Shown one piece after another: positions 10,331 to 23,714 of a stretch of DNA of 64,000 bases. The stretch's first letter is position 1. Each line of letters starts with the position of its first letter. Made by a program: the position numbers and the translations under genes. Source of the DNA: Halichoerus grypus (Eukaryota; Chordata; Mammalia; Carnivora; Phocidae). The notes below the pieces were generated by a model that was given only the letters and a program-made list of their open reading frames with translations, did no database searches and had not been told where the DNA came from. The DNA lies in the NCBI RefSeq assembly GCF_964656455.1, contig NC_135716.1, forward strand, positions 81,308,484 to 81,372,483. Reading direction: 5' to 3'.

Positions 10331-10784
10331 GCCATTGTCCAGCAGCAGCATTTTGTTGCTCTGAAAACATTATCTTAAGCACCATTGCATTATTGAAACA
10401 GAAGGAGCATTTGGAACTCCCTGGGCAATGAGGGAATTTGTGCATACGACTCAAGAATTGGGTTGTAGACATGGGAACCTGTCTGCTGCAAGTTAAGTGA
10501 ATAAAGTTATCAAACAGATACCATATGAGAGAGTGTGCATGTCAGTAAAAGACCAACCCATGGCAGTGAGTGTCTTCATGTAGTGTAGTATGAGTGATAC
10601 TTTCTTTTTTTCCTAATTTATATTTTCTGAAATTTTTTATAACAACCATATAACTTTCTGTAATACAAATACATAAATAATAGAGAACACATCAAGTTGT
10701 ACTTTTTATTCAGACACAGTTTTTATCAAGCAAAATAATTTTCAAATCTTATTAATTCATGCGTTCATGCCTTCCTTTAAAAAA

Positions 10785-10935
10785 ATACAGACACTGCATG
10801 CTAGGGACTGTTCTTAGTACTGGTGTCATAGGCACAGATAAAGGATAATGTTCCTGTGGTCATGGAGTATGAGGGTTAAAGCCATAAAAGATTAGGTAGC
10901 ATTCTGTTAGAGCTGAGTACACCAAACATGAAAAC
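10785..10935. repeat. Possible ancient L2/MIR-type relic
   Basis: CATGCTAGGGACTGTTCTTAGTACTGG, then GGCACAGATAAAGGATAATG and CCTGTGGTCATGGAGTATGAGG, share the pattern of the relic at 10180. Diverged, with uncertain edges. Confidence 0.4.
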
Positions 10936-11099
10936 CACAAAAATGGCTACTGATGGTTTTAACAGTTTAAATGGTCATAATGATGGGACTCTGAAATTTT
11001 AAATTGGCATTTTATTTAAGCTTATCAGTTATCTTTAGCTTTATGATGATGCTAATATGATGATGGTTCCTAAAAATCTCATTTAATCTTTCTTGAAGA

Positions 11100-11290
11100 T
11101 CTTATCAATTACTGCAGTGGTCACTTGATATGCATTATCTTGGCTAATCCTTACCACAACCCTGGGATGTGTTCTGTTATCCCCACTTTCAAGATGAGGT
11201 ATCTGAAGGTCCAGACTCACCCATGAGTTAAGCTATGTGGCTACATATGTGATTGAGCCAGCTTACATTATTTCTGGGTCCAAAATCCAT
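11100..11290 (-). mobile_element. MIR relic
   Basis: TGCATTATCTTGGCTAATCCTTACCACAACCCTGGGATG, CCCCACTTTCAAGATGAGGTATCTGAAGG and the later GTGATTGAGCCAG follow the reverse-complement MIR/L2 order. Diverged. Confidence 0.55.
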
Positions 11291-11459
11291 GATATCACAG
11301 GTATATTTGGTTAAATTTCAAATACTAGCCATGTCAATGCCTATTAAAACTTTCTAAACAGAATTGAGATGTAAATTAGATATGCTTGCAACAGTTTGTG
11401 TTTTCAAATAAAGCTCTGATAGTATTAGTGAATTATAGCATTTTTACTTCAGATCCTAA

Positions 11460-11774
<315 letters not shown>

Positions 11775-11854
11775 TAGATGTGCTCTGTATGGTTACCTCT
11801 TCCCAGATGGGTAGGTGTGATTTATTTGTTGTTTTTTTTCTTAAACAAGCATAT

Positions 11855-12063
11855 AGGGGCGTCTGAATCTTGGTTTCAGCTCAGGTCATGATCTCAGGGT
11901 CCTAGGATCAAGCTCCACAACAGGCTCCATGCTCAGCGGGGAGTCTGCTTAAGGATTCTCTCCCTTAGCCCCTCCCCCCCATTTGCACCTGCTCTCTCAC
12001 TCTTTTTTCCTCTCTCTCTCTAAAATAAATGGATGAATCTTTATTTAAAAAAAAAAAAAAAAA
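11855..12063 (+). mobile_element. Can-SINE, head partly deleted
   Basis: GGGGCG is followed directly by TCTGAATCTTGGTTTCAGCTCAGGTCATGATC, so the A-box segment is missing. The B-box region, GGGGAGTCTGCTTAAGG, the CT-rich body and a 20-base A tail follow. Confidence 0.85.
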
Positions 12064-12224
12064 AACCCAAACTTCTATTTGACTGAATAATTAGAAGTCA
12101 GCCTTGGTATAAAAGTGCTCTGATTTTTAATAAGCCATAAGCCAGTCCCTTCAGTGTTTTGGTTAAGCCCTGCATGTCCTTATATACTGTGTCACCAGAT
12201 TATTTCCTGCCTCCCGATTGCCTT

Positions 12225-12560
12225 CAACAGATGTTGATTGAGCATATTCCTAACTTTGTTCTAAGTGGTGGGGATGGTGAATGAGGCAAAGAAGCACAAA
12301 TCTCTGCCCTCCTGGAATTACAATGGGTGACAAACAATAAACAGACAAATACAGAAGATAACATGAAGTAGTCTTAAGTGTCATAGAACTTGAGTACTAC
12401 AGAAGCACTAGTGTAATATAGGGTAGTAATGAAGCAGGGAAGGAGACAGCCTCTTGAACAGGGTGGGGCGGTGGGTATGTACCATGATAGATATTTAGAT
12501 GGAGTGGTCAGAGAAGGCCTTTCTAAGGCAGTACAGTTTGAGCAGATGTTAATGTAGGCA
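12225..12560 (+). repeat. Ancient L2-type relic
   Basis: GATTGAGCATATTCCTAACTTTGTTCTAAG, CTGCCCTCCTGGAATTACAATGGG, ACAAACAATAAACAGACAAATAC and GAGTGGTCAGAGAAGGCCTTTC appear in the order seen in old mammalian-wide repeats. The class (L2 or similar) is not certain. Confidence 0.5.
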
Positions 12561-13915
12561 TAGTTTCAGTTACTACTTAAACATGCTTACTGGAAGGTTA
12601 CTTTTTCATGTAAGAAATGTTTCCTTTGCCGTTCAAAACATGGATCGTTACAAAGTCCCTAATAGAGAACTGTTTCAATTCATTTTAGTATTTAAAAATT
12701 TTTTTTATTTAAATTCAATTTAATTAACATAGGGTATTGTTAGTTTCAGAGGTAGTATTTAGTGATTCATCAGTCTTATATAACACCCAGTGCTCATTCC
12801 ATCAAGTGCCCTCCTTAATGCCTACCAACCAGTTACGCCATCCCCCCACTCACCTCCTCTCCAGCAACCCTCAGTTTATTTCCTATAATTAATTAGGAGT
12901 CTCTTATGGTTTGTCTCCCTCTCTGTTTTCATCTTTTTGTTTTTCCTTCCCTTCCCCATGTTCATCTGTTTTTGTTTCTTAAATTCCACATATGAGTGAA
13001 ATCATATATTTGTCTTTCTCTTATTTCGCTCAACGTAATACCCTCTAGTTCCATCCATGTCATTGCAAATAGCAAGATTTCATTCTTTTTGATGCATGAG
13101 TAATATTCCATTGTATATATACACCACATCTTCTTGATCCATTCATCTGTCGATAGACATCTGGCTCCTTCGATATTTTGGCTATTGTGGACATTGCTGC
13201 TATAAACATTGGGGTGCATGTGCCCCTTCAAATCACTGTGTTTGTATCCTTTGGATAAATACCTTACTGGTGCAATTGCTGGGTCATAGGGTACCTCTAT
13301 TTTTAACTTCTTGAGGAACCTCCATACTATTTTCCAGAGTGGCTACACCAGTTTGCATTCCAACCAACAGTGTAAGAGGGTTCCTATTTCTTCACATCTG
13401 TGTTTCCTGAGTTCATTTGAGCCATTCTGATGGGTGTGAGGTGGTATCTCATTGTGGTTTTGATTTGTATTTCCCTGATGCCAAGTGATGTGCATTTTTT
13501 CATGTGTCTGTTGGCCATTTGTATGTCTTCTTTGGAGAAATGTTTGTTCATGTCTTCTGCCCATTTCTTCACTGGAGTTTTTGTTTTTTGGGTGTTGAGT
13601 TTGATAAGTTCTTTATAATATAATAATAATAATATATTTTGGATACTAGCCCTTTATCTGATATGTCATTTGCAAATATCTTCTCCCATTCTGTAGCTTA
13701 CCTTTAGTTTTGTTGACTGTATCCTTCACTGTGTAAAAGTTTTTTATCTTGATGAAGTCCCAATATTTCATTTTTGCTTTTGTTTCCCTTGCCTTTGAAG
13801 ATGTGTCTCGCAGGAAGTTGCTGCAGCCGAGGTCAAAAGGTTGCTGCCTGTTCTCTAGGATTTTGATGGATTCCTGTCTCACATTTAGGTCTTTATCCAT
13901 TCTGAGTCTGTTTTG

Positions 13916-14133
13916 TTTTTTTTTTTTTAATTTTTTTTTTTTTTAAAGATTTTATTTATTTATTTGACAGAGAGAGAGACACAGCGAGAGAGGGAACACA
14001 AGCAGGGGGAGTGGGAGAGGGAGAAGCAGGCTTCCCACGGAGCAGGGAGCCTGATGCGGGGCTCGATCCCAGGACCTGGAATCATGACCTGAGCCGAAGG
14101 CAGACGCTTAACGACTGAGCCACCCAGGGCCCC
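13916..14133 (-). mobile_element. Can-SINE nested in L1
   Basis: Poly-T, AAAGATTTTATTTATTTATTTGACAG, the GA-rich reverse body and the terminal GAGCCACCCAGGGCCCCC. CTGAGTCTGTTTT flanks both sides (13902 and 14134). Confidence 0.93.
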
Positions 14134-16208
14134 CTGAGTCTGTTTTTGTGTATGGTGTAAGAAAGTGGTCGAGTTTCATTCTTCTGCATGTGCCTGTCCA
14201 ATTTTCCCAACACCATTTGTTGAAGGGACTGTCTTTTTTCCATTGGATATTCTTTCCCGCTTTGTCGAAGATTAGTGGACCATAGAGTTTGAGGTTCCAT
14301 TTCTGGGTTCTCTGTTCTGTTCCATTGATCTATGTGTCTGTTTTTATACCAGTACCATACTGTCTTGATGATGACAATTTTATAATATAGCTTGAAATCT
14401 GGAATTGTGATGCCTCCAGCTTTGCTTTTCTTTTTCAACATTCCTTTGGCTATTCGGGATCTTTTCTGTTCCATACAAATTTTAGGATTGTTCCAGCTCT
14501 GTGAAAAATATTGATGATATTTTGATAGGGATTACATTGATGTGTAGAATCTACTTTGGGTAGCATAGACATTTTAACAATATTTGTTCTTCCTATTCAT
14601 GAACGTGGAACGTTTTTCCATTTCTTTGTGTCTTCCTCAATTTCCTCATAGGTGTTCTATAGTTTTCAGGATACAGATCCTTTACCTCATTGGTTAGGTT
14701 TATTCCTATTATGGTTTTTGGTGCAATTGTAAATGGGATCGATTATCTGATTTCTCTTTCTTCTTCATCCTTGTTAGTGTATAGAAATGCAGCTGACTTC
14801 TGGGCATTGATTTAATATCCTGGGACTTTGCTAAATTCCTGTATCAGTTCTAGCAATTTTTTGGTGGAATCTTTTGGGTTTTCTACAGAGTATTATGTTC
14901 TCTGTGAAGAGTGAAAGTTTGACTTCTTCTTTGCTGATTTGATGCCCTTTATTTCTTTTTGTTGTCTGACTGCTGAGTCTAGGACTTCCAGTAGTATGTT
15001 GAACAATGAGGTAGTGAGGGAGGACATCCCTGTCGTGTTCCTGCCCTTAAGGAAAAGCTCTCAGTTTTTCCCCATTGAGAATGATATTTGCTGTAGGTGT
15101 TTTGTATTTGGCTTTTATGATATTAAGATATGTTCCCTCTAACCCTACATGGCAGAGAGTTTTATGAAGAAAGGATGCTGTATTTTTTCAAATGCTTTTT
15201 CTGCATCAATTGAGAGGATCATATGGTTCTTGTCCTTTCTTTTATTAATATAGTATATCACCTGAATTGATTTGTGGATGTTGAACCACCCCTGCAGCTC
15301 AGGAATAAATCCTACTTGGTTGTGGTAAATATTTCTTTTGATGTACTGTAGGATCCTATTAGCTAGTATCTTGGTGAGAATTTTTGCATCCATGTTCATC
15401 AGGGATGTTGGTCTTTGTCTGGTTTTGGGATCAAGGTAATGCTGGCCTCATTAGAATGAGTTTGGAAGTTTTCCTTCCATTTCTGTTTTTTGGAACAGCT
15501 TCAGAAGAATAGGTATTAATTCCTTAAATGTGTGGTAGAATTCCACTGGGAGGCCATCTGGCCCTGGACTCTTGTTGTTGGGAGATTTTGGATTTCTGAT
15601 TCAATTTCTTTGCTGGTTATGGGTCTGTTCAGGTTTTCTATTTCTTCCTGTTTCAGTGGGGTAGTTTATATGTTTCTAGGAATGCATCCATTTTTTCCAG
15701 GGTGCCTAATTTGTTGGCATATAATTGCTCATAATATTCTCTTACAATTGTTTGTATTTCTTTGGTGTTGGTTATGATCTCTTCTCTTTCATTCATGATT
15801 TTATTGATTTGGGTCCTTTCTCTTTTCTTTTTGATAATTTGGGCTACAGGTTTATCGATCTTATTAATTCTTTCAAAGAACCAGCTCCTACTTTTGTTGA
15901 TCTGTTCTACTGGTTGTTTTTTTTTTCCTATATCATGGATTTCTGCTCTAATCTTTATTATTTCTCTTCTCCTGCTGGATCTAGGTTTTATTTGCTGTTC
16001 TTTTCCCAGCTTCTTTAGGTGTAAGGTTAGGTTGTGTATTTGAGACCTTTCTTGTTTCTTGAGGTAGGCCTTTATTGCTATATACTTCCCTCTTAGGACT
16101 GCCTTTGCTGCATCCTAAAGGTTCTGAACTGTTATGTTTTCATTTTCATATGCTTCCATGTATTTTTTAAAATTCTTTAATTTCCTGGTTGACCCATTCG
16201 TTCTTTTT

Positions 16209-16393
16209 TCTTTTTTTTTAAAGATTTTATTTATTTATTCATGAGAGACAGGGAGAGAGAGAGAGGCAGAGGCAGAGGGAGAAGCAGGCTCCCCGCTGAG
16301 CAGGGAACCCAATGTGGGACTCGATCCCAGGACCTCGGGATCATGACCCGAGCCAAAGGCAGACGCTCAACCATCTGAGCCACCCAGGCGCCC
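16209..16393 (-). mobile_element. Can-SINE nested in L1, variant body
   Basis: Reverse-orientation SINE with ATTTATTCATGAGAGACAGG and a GAGGCAGAGGCAGAGG body, a variant different from most others here, ending GAGCCACCCAGGCGCCC. Imperfect flanking repeats (ACCCATTCGTTCTTT and ACCCATGCATTCTTT) are seen. Confidence 0.9.
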
Positions 16394-18339
16394 TACCCAT
16401 GCATTCTTTAGATGGATCCTCGTTAACCTCCATGTATTTGTGTTCTTTCCAAATTTTCTCTCGTGATTGCATTCAAGTTTTAAAGCTTTGTGGTCTGAAA
16501 ATATACATGGTATAATCTCAGTCTTTTTGTACCAGTTGAGACCTGATTTGCGACTAAGTCTTGTCATCTATTCTGGAGAACATTCCATGTACACTTAAGA
16601 GGAATGTGTATTCTGTTGCTTTAGAATGAAATGCTCTGAATATATCTGTGAAGTCCATCTGGTCCAATGTGTCTTTCAAAGAGTTGTTTCCTTGTTGATC
16701 TGCTTAATGATCTGTCCATTGGTATGAGTGGGGTGCTAAAGTCCCCTACTATTATTGTATTATTATCAATGAGTTTCTTTAATTTTGTTACTAATTGGCT
16801 TATATATTTGGCTGCTCCCAAGTTAGGGCCATGAATATTTATAATTGTTAGATCTTCTTGTTGGATAGACTCTTTTATTAGGAGGTAGTGCCCTTATTCA
16901 TCTCTTATTACAGTCTTTGGTTTAAAAACTAGTTTGTGTGATATAGGGATGGCTACTCCAGCTTTCTTTTCATGTCTATTAGCATGGTAAATGGTTCTCC
17001 ATCCCCTCACCCCTCACTTTCAATCTTTGGGTCTAAAATGAGTCTTAGCATATTGATGGGTCTTATTTTATCTAATCTGATACCCTTTGTCTTAATTGGA
17101 GCATTTAGTCCATTTACATTCAGAATAATTCTTGAAAGATATGAATTTATTGCCATGTATTACTTAAGTCACTGTTCCTATAAATTGTCTCTGTTCCTTT
17201 GTGATCTTTGTTACTTTTGGGCTCTCTTTTCCCTCAAAGGATCTCCTTTAATATTTCTTGCAGGGCTGTTTTAGTGTTTACAAATTCTTTCAGTTTTTGT
17301 TTTTCCTGGAAACTCTTTATCTCTTCTCCTATTCTGAATGACAGCCCTGCAGGATAAAGTATTCTTGGCTGCATATTTTTTCCCATTTAACACGTTGATT
17401 ATGTCATGGCAGTCTTTTCTGGGCCTACCAGGTCTCTGTGGAAGGGTCTCCTGCCAGCCTTATGTGTCTACTCTTGTAGGTTAAGGACCTCTTGTCCTGA
17501 GCTGCTTTCAGGATTTTGTCTTTATCTCTGAAATTTTAAGCTTTACTATATTATGTCAGGGTATTGACCTATTTTTATTGATTTTGTGGGGGATTCTCTG
17601 TGCCTCCTGGACTTGAATGTCTGTTTCCTTCCCCAGAGTAGGGCAGGTCTGATCTATAATTTGTTCAGATAAACCTTCTTCCCCATCTCTCTCTTCATCT
17701 TCTGGGACCTCTATTACTAAAATTTCGCTTTATGGTATTGCTGATTTTTTGAAGTCTCCCTTCGTGATCCAGTAGTAGTTTATCTCTCTTTTTCTCAGCT
17801 TCCTTATTTTCCATCATTTTATCTTCTATATTACTGACTCTGTCTTCTGCCTCATTTATCCTAGCTGTTAGAGCCTTCATGTTTGAGCGCATCTCAGTAA
17901 TAGCATTTTTAATTTTGGCCTGATTAGATATTTGTTCTTTTATTTCTACAGTAAGGGATTCTTTAGTGTCTTCTATGCTTTTTTCAAGCCCAGCTAGTAT
18001 CTTTATAATTGTTTTGATTTCTAGTTCCGACATCTTACTTATATCCATATTGATTAAATGCCTGGCAGAGAGTAGTACTGTCTGTTCTTTCTTTTGCAGT
18101 GAATTTCTCCTTCTAGTCATTGTATTTAGGAAAGTAGGGGGAAAGAGAAAAACAAAACAGCAAAAACAGCAATAATAACAACAGAAACCTCAGGAAGTTG
18201 TTTCTGCTGTATGCTGTGTACACTCTGCTGTTGTGTTTTGGCTGCTCTTTCCCACTGGTCCTTCCTCTACAGAGTTCCTCCTTGCTTGCAGTGGGGAGTG
18301 TTTTGACCTTTAAGTACATGTGGTTTGATTTGTTTGTCG

Positions 18340-18705
18340 TTAAGCTTGTAAAGGAAAAAAGAAAGAGAAGGAAAAAAAAAGACAAAAGAAAACAAAGCCT
18401 GATCCAAAACGAGAGAAAGGGAAATGGAACAAAAGTGGATACAAACAGACAAACAATAAACTATAAGCCTGATTCTAGAAAATAAGAAGCAAGGAAGGAA
18501 AGAAGAGTTGGGAAAGAAGAAAAGAGAGAAAAAAAGTAGCCAGGTCCAAAAAATAAGAGAAGGAAACAATCGAACCAACAACTGAAAAAAAAGATTATCA
18601 GCCTCATTCAAAAAAAGAAGAAAAAGAAAAAAAGAGAAAAGGGAAAAAAATAAAGGATGAAGAATAAAAAATAAGATATAGAAAAATACAAAATGAAAAA
18701 AAAGG
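18340..18705. repeat. Polypurine (A/G) tract in L1 5'UTR
   Basis: About 360 bases of + strand are dominated by A and G (for example GAAAAAAGAAAGAGAAGG and AAGAAAAAGAAAAAAAG). It lies just upstream of L1 ORF1 on the element's own strand, where it is a polypyrimidine tract. Confidence 0.8.
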
Positions 18706-18879
18706 CTTAGGGGTGGCTGGGTAGCTTAGTCTTAAGCGTCTGCCTTCAGCTCAGGTCATGATCCCAGGGTCCTGGGATCAATCCCCGCATCGGGCTCCCT
18801 GCTTGGCAGGAAGCCTGCTTCTCCCTCTCCCACTCCCCCTGCTTGTGTTCCCTCTCTGGCTATGTCTGTCTCTGTCAAA
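18706..18879 (+). mobile_element. Can-SINE nested in L1 5'UTR
   Basis: GGGTGGCTGGGTAGCTTAGTC, GGCTCAGGTCATGATCCC-like B-box region, CCACTCCCCCTGCTTGTG and TCTCTGTCAAA. The AT tail is missing after CAAA, so the 3' end is truncated or deleted. Confidence 0.88.
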
Positions 18880-20881
18880 GCTGGAACCAGGTTATAGGCA
18901 ATCTGCACTCAGCTCTGTCCCCTACTCCCCTCTGTCCCAGAAAAGACTTTGCAGAGGCTTGAATCTATTGTGGCTGACCGCAAAAACTACGGCCAGGTTA
19001 ATTGCAATGTGCTCCAGTCTCTGCTTTCTGCTCAGTTCAGCTACAGAAAAGCAGCTACTCAGAGTGCACACAGAGGTTTAAGCCTATTGTGGCTCACAGC
19101 AAAAAGTTGTTTAGAGGTTTTCTGCCCTCTGTATGTACCTGTGACCCTGCTGTTTGAGCACTGCTCAATGGTTCCAACTGAACTTTGGTCGTTGGAGAGG
19201 CAAAATACCTCTTCCAAATGCCCTCTGGAATGGGTGTGATCTCTGCCTGTGCAACCCAGGGGATCTCCTCACTGTGGCTTATTGTGTGGTTCCTACCCAC
19301 TGGGCTGTTTCCCACTTTCTCCCTCTTCCTGACATAGCTCTGAGAAATGGGTTCTGTCCCCTTTGTGGCCTTGCGGCTTTCCTCTCCCCCAGTTCAGGGC
19401 TCTGAACCTTATATCTGCCCCATTCTATTGCTCCCAACTGTGCAGATTGTTTTCTTAATCCTCTGATAGTCCCAAAATACTTGAATGTTGATCTAGCTGT
19501 ATTTGAAGGACATGGCAAGGTCAGGGTCCCCCTACTGCTCCACCATCTTAACTCCAACCCCCAAAGCCCATTTTAGTAATTTTGTAACTAGTAACCTCCT
19601 GGAATAATTTAAAGTATATATTCTTTAATATTATTTGTCAGTAGCTTTGGTTTGCAAACTAATTGTGTAATAATTCCCTGAGATGAAATACTAGGTTTTC
19701 CTGTTTTGTTCTTTCCTATGTAGCATGAAGCTATTAATACAGTTTCTTTTTATATATTCTATTTTTATTGGTTTAATATTTACAAGTAGAATTCCTTCTT
19801 TGTTTTTTTCTTGGCTACACTAAAGATAAGATTTGAGAAATTGTATTGAATTAGCCAGTATTTCAAAATAAGTTTCTCTTTGCATTGTATTCCTAAGTGA
19901 TTTTTTAAATTCTGAATTTCTAGTTTTGTCCCTATATTTATTTTAAAAAGCTAGCTTTTTCCATTGTTGTTTGAGAGAGTCATTAACTGTCATTAAGTAA
20001 ATAAATGACTTCTACTCACTCTGGAGCTTGTTATTTGGCATTGCGTATGGAAAAAGCAGCATGAATGCAAGTCAGTGCCTGCAGTTTGCAGCATTTGCTG
20101 TTATGACTTTCTGTTTGTGGTTCATATGTGAAAGTATGATTTTTTTCCTCTCTCCATGGCATCTTAGTACATTTGGCGTGGCATTCATATGAGTTCTTAC
20201 TCTAGCGAGCACTCTCTTTGAGATGCCACTGCCCAACCATGACATCCCAGAGTGAGTTTCTTGTCTGCTGTATATCCTGTATTTGTCAGACTATCCTCAC
20301 TAGATCCCTCAGACTGGAAGAGAAATCCATTTAGCCATTTTTCCGTGACACAGTCAGTGACTGGCAAACATATACTAATTTGGTGTCCTACATGTATGCT
20401 GTCCATTGCTTGTTTGACCTTTATAAAAATTTGGATTTTCTTTACAAAGCACTTATTGAGGATATTGTATGTGTGCATCTCTATTTAAGAACTATGGAAT
20501 ATTTGAAATGAAGAAATGTATCTTGCCTTCACCTAATACACAGTGAGGTAAGGGTCCAGACAAAGATCATTGTTATTCCAGTAGATCGTCAACATTTGAA
20601 AATTAGACTTCATTACTTTATTCTGTTTTGGAATTTATGAAAAGTGAAACCAGCTGAAGATTTCTGGCTTAGCCAATCATTCTTTATAAAGTAAAATGAT
20701 ACTGTCGATGAGATTATACAGAATAGTCAGTCTTCTTGAAAATAGACTTACAGAACTCATTTAAATTATGAGAGTGCATTTACGTATAAAGGAATGATAC
20801 ACCACTAATAGTTGTTTACTTATTTAAAACTTTCAGAAAAGACTTCTATTGCAAATGGGAATAAATCTTAAGCTACATGCA

Positions 20882-20948
20882 GTCAGGGACAGCATTGTTT
20901 ACTACAACATCTGGAACATAGAAGGCATTCAGTAAATATAGAATGAGT
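20882..20948 (+). repeat. Short L2/MIR-type 3' relic
   Basis: ACAACATCTGGAACATAGAAGGCATTCAGTAAATATAGAATGAG resembles the CCTGGCACATAGTAGGTGCTCAATAAATAT wording at the end of old mammalian repeats. Confidence 0.5.
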
Positions 20949-20979
20949 TGATTCCTTGAAAATTAAAAGTGTATTTATT

Positions 20980-21213
20980 TTAAAGATTTTATTTATTTGA
21001 GAGAGTGAGAGTGATCGCATGTGCACGTGTGTGCCCGTGCACTAGCAGGGAGAGGGACAAAGGGGGAGGGAAAAGGAGAGAGAGAATCTCTCCAGCAGAC
21101 TCTGCTGAGCAGGGAGCCCAATGTGGGGCTCGATCTCGTGACCCTGAGATCATGACCCGAGCTGAAATCAAGAGTCAGACGCTCAACCAACTGAGCTACC
21201 CAACAGCCCCCCA
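20980..21213 (-). mobile_element. Can-SINE, antisense
   Basis: TTTTAAAGATTTTATTTATTTGAGAG through GCTCGATCTCGTGACCCTGAG to GAGCTACCCAACAGCCCCCC. AAAGTGTATTTATTTTAAA and AAAATGTATTTATTTTAAA flank it. The body has a CA/GT-rich variation near 21015-21045. Confidence 0.9.
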
Positions 21214-22213
21214 AAATGTATTTATTTTAAAATAGTCTTATGTAATTCAGGATTTCACTCTCTAAATTAGAATGATGATATCTCAAAATCTGACACCTCA
21301 GCTAAGACCAAGACTTTGCTGTGTTATTAATTGAAACAGAATTTTATTTGGATTTTCTTTCCTCTACTACTAGTTCCTTCTAAGAGTGACATTTTTGTTT
21401 GCTAGCTTGCTTTGGAGAATCTGCATTTTTTCAAGTCCTCTAATGTAGAACTTAAGTTGCCTTGGTCAGACTTAGCACGTGGTCCTTGTATGGCACAGCT
21501 GCGAGGAAAGTGTCGTGTTTGTGGCTTAGGCGGGACTGTCTTTACTGTCTTTTCCAGATATCTGCATATATGTGCATGCACAGACATACACACAAGAATT
21601 ATGTGCACACATGTGGGTTTGTTTTAATGAAAATGCTGCCGTACTATTTATAATGTTCTGTATATTGATTTGTAGCTTATTTTTATTGGTGTATATAGGA
21701 CTCTCAAATTGAGAGTTACAAAGTAAGGTCATATAAAAATTCCTGAAATCCTCTAATTCAGTATTATTGTGAATAAGTTAGCCCCTAGGTGGAAGGAGAT
21801 GGGAAAAACGATGCTAAATAGCGTAACAGAGAAAAGTATACCTACTACTTGGTGATTGGATATAAAATCTGTGTTTCAGCTGCTTTTCTCACCTATTCAG
21901 GCCAAATATTCCTGGAAACTACAATTGTTGTTTGGATGTATAAATTATATATACAAAATTTTTTATGTTTTGCTAGTGGTTTTCTTGCTTTAAATTAACC
22001 TCTGAATTGGAAGTGTAAAAATAAAAGGTCATTTCCTCCTTTGAGCAAGCTGAATGTTGAGGAAATTTTGTTAATAGAATTACACAGAGAAATTTTTGGT
22101 TATATCACTACTTACATCAAAATGTTCTTTTATGTTTAGTAAAATGACTTATTTACTTGTGAAGATACAAAGTACCACAGGCAAAATAGCTGCATGTGTT
22201 TGTGGTTTCACAG

Positions 22214-22419
22214 GAAATCAGTTGCCAGCACACAGACTTGCTGAGCCTCGACCCAGCTTCTGTCAGTGCTGGCTGCCTGGCCAGTCTACAGCAGCCTGTG
22301 GGCGTCCGCCTTCTCGAGGAGGCCCTGCTCCACCTGGTGCCTCAAGAGCCACCTGCCAAGAGGTTTCGGGGGAGGACTCTCCTCTCTCCTGATGTCGTCA
22401 GATGGATGGAACTTGCTAA
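22214..22419 (+). CDS. PRKDC: PRKDC exon F: entry into the FAT domain
   Basis: This 206-bp exon encodes human-equivalent residues about 2860-2928 and crosses the start of the FAT domain (about residue 2900 in human). It reads [14 protein letters not shown], then [20 protein letters not shown] and [12 protein letters not shown]. The acceptor is GGTTTCACAG. The donor is GTAAGC after 22419, so the last two bases AA form a Lys codon with the first base of exon G. The [15 protein letters not shown] part is the most divergent relative to the recalled human protein, consistent with a surface loop. Confidence 0.97.
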
Positions 22420-23468
22420 GTAAGCTCTGTGATCCAGACTGTTGGGAGAACAGTGAATTTGACTGAAGTAATACAGAAAAAACTTCATGCTGGTGGAAAA
22501 TGAGCAAATAAAGTTGATAGTAACACTTCTGTGAAATTTTTTGGAAAATCTCTCTGGCGAAGTACCATTCCATAAGTCAAGAATAGCTGTCACACAAGGA
22601 ATGTCTTGCTTCAGGAAAGAGAACATCAGTTAAACCTGTTCTCTCAGTATACAATCTTTTTGGACTCAGGGTGTTATTTACCAAGTTTAGTTTCCTGTAA
22701 AGTGTGGCCATAACTTACAGTTTTATATGTTTTTACTGATTTACTAAACTGAATAGAGGGTAATCCATTATTTTTAGCAGGACTCAAACTTTTAGAAACA
22801 ATTTAATCCAATTACTTTGTTTATTTGGGAAAAACAAGTTCCATTTTGTCATTATGCTGTTTTGCATTATGTCTGGTCTTTTTCCTTACTTGTGGTTTTA
22901 TCATAAGAAAGCCAGTGCCTAATTCTGAGAACGATGTTAGTTTGAAATTTATAGTGCTGATTTTTAGATCTTCAGGTTTTAGGAAAAAAGAGTAAAGGTA
23001 AGGGTGGGGAATCTTTATACTATTTGCTGTTTTAGAATCATTCATATCATAATTGAGCACTATATGTGAGCAATACATTGTATCAGGTGCTGAGAAGAAT
23101 TAGACATGTCTCCTAGACTAACAAAACTAGCCATCCAGTAGGAAATGTATGTGCTTACATGCATAACTAACCATAGGTGAAATGGAAAGTGGTGAGTTTC
23201 TTGAGAGGCAAGATAAATACCAGGGCAGTTCAGAAGGTGCATCTTGGCTAGTACTGATTCTACCTAGTAACCATTTTTATCCTGTTGTTTCAGATGTGTA
23301 AGTGAACAGTCAGTAACACTGTATATTTAATATTTTCAAGGAATGAGAAACTCATCCTTGAAACTACATCTAATGTGTATTTACTGGGTAAATGAAGTAC
23401 ACAATTTTTAAGAGCCTAAACTTTAAACATTTGTTTCTAACTTTATTTAATACTTCCTCATACTTTTG

Positions 23469-23673
23469 GGCACCTGGGTGGCTCAGTCAGTTGAATATCC
23501 AACTCTTGGTTTCGGTTCAGGTAATGATCTCAGGGTCATGAGATCAAGCTCCGCTTTGGGCTCCACACTCAGTGGGGAGTCTGCTTGGGATTCTTTCTCT
23601 CCCTCTACCCCTTCCCCTGCTTGAGCTCTCTCTGCTCTCTTTCTCTCTCTCTAAAATAAATCTTTAAAAGAAG
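23469..23673 (+). mobile_element. Can-SINE, older type
   Basis: GGCACCTGGGTGGCTCAGTC head, CAACTCTTGGTTTCGG, CT-rich body and TAAAATAAATCTTTAAAAG tail. The 18-bp duplication TACTTCCTCATACTTTTG / TACTTCCTTATACTTTTG lies at 23451-23468 and 23674-23691, with one mismatch. Confidence 0.95.
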
Positions 23674-23714
23674 TACTTCCTTATACTTTTGTGTATATAA
23701 TATTTTGCATTCCT

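Larger units (their letters stand above)
12691..19568 (-). mobile_element. Near full-length carnivore L1, antisense to PRKDC, inactive
   Basis: The element reads 3' to 5' along the window. The antisense 3'UTR is at 12691-12960. Pieces of ORF2 (reverse transcriptase and C-terminal region) lie at 12962-17600 with several frameshifts and stops. The ORF1 start lies at 18120 (running down to 17695) with a coiled-coil-like N-terminal segment. A long 5'UTR reaches CACCATCTTAACTCCAACCCCC near 19560. The short repeat CATTTTAGTA at 12681-12690 and 19569-19578 is a plausible target duplication. Three SINEs interrupt it, so the L1 itself is about 6.3 kb. ORF damage shows it is dead. Confidence 0.9.

Noticed and set aside
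18198..18611. Several open frames rich in Lys/Arg or Phe/Ser
   Set aside because: They are translations of the polypurine tract and its complement.
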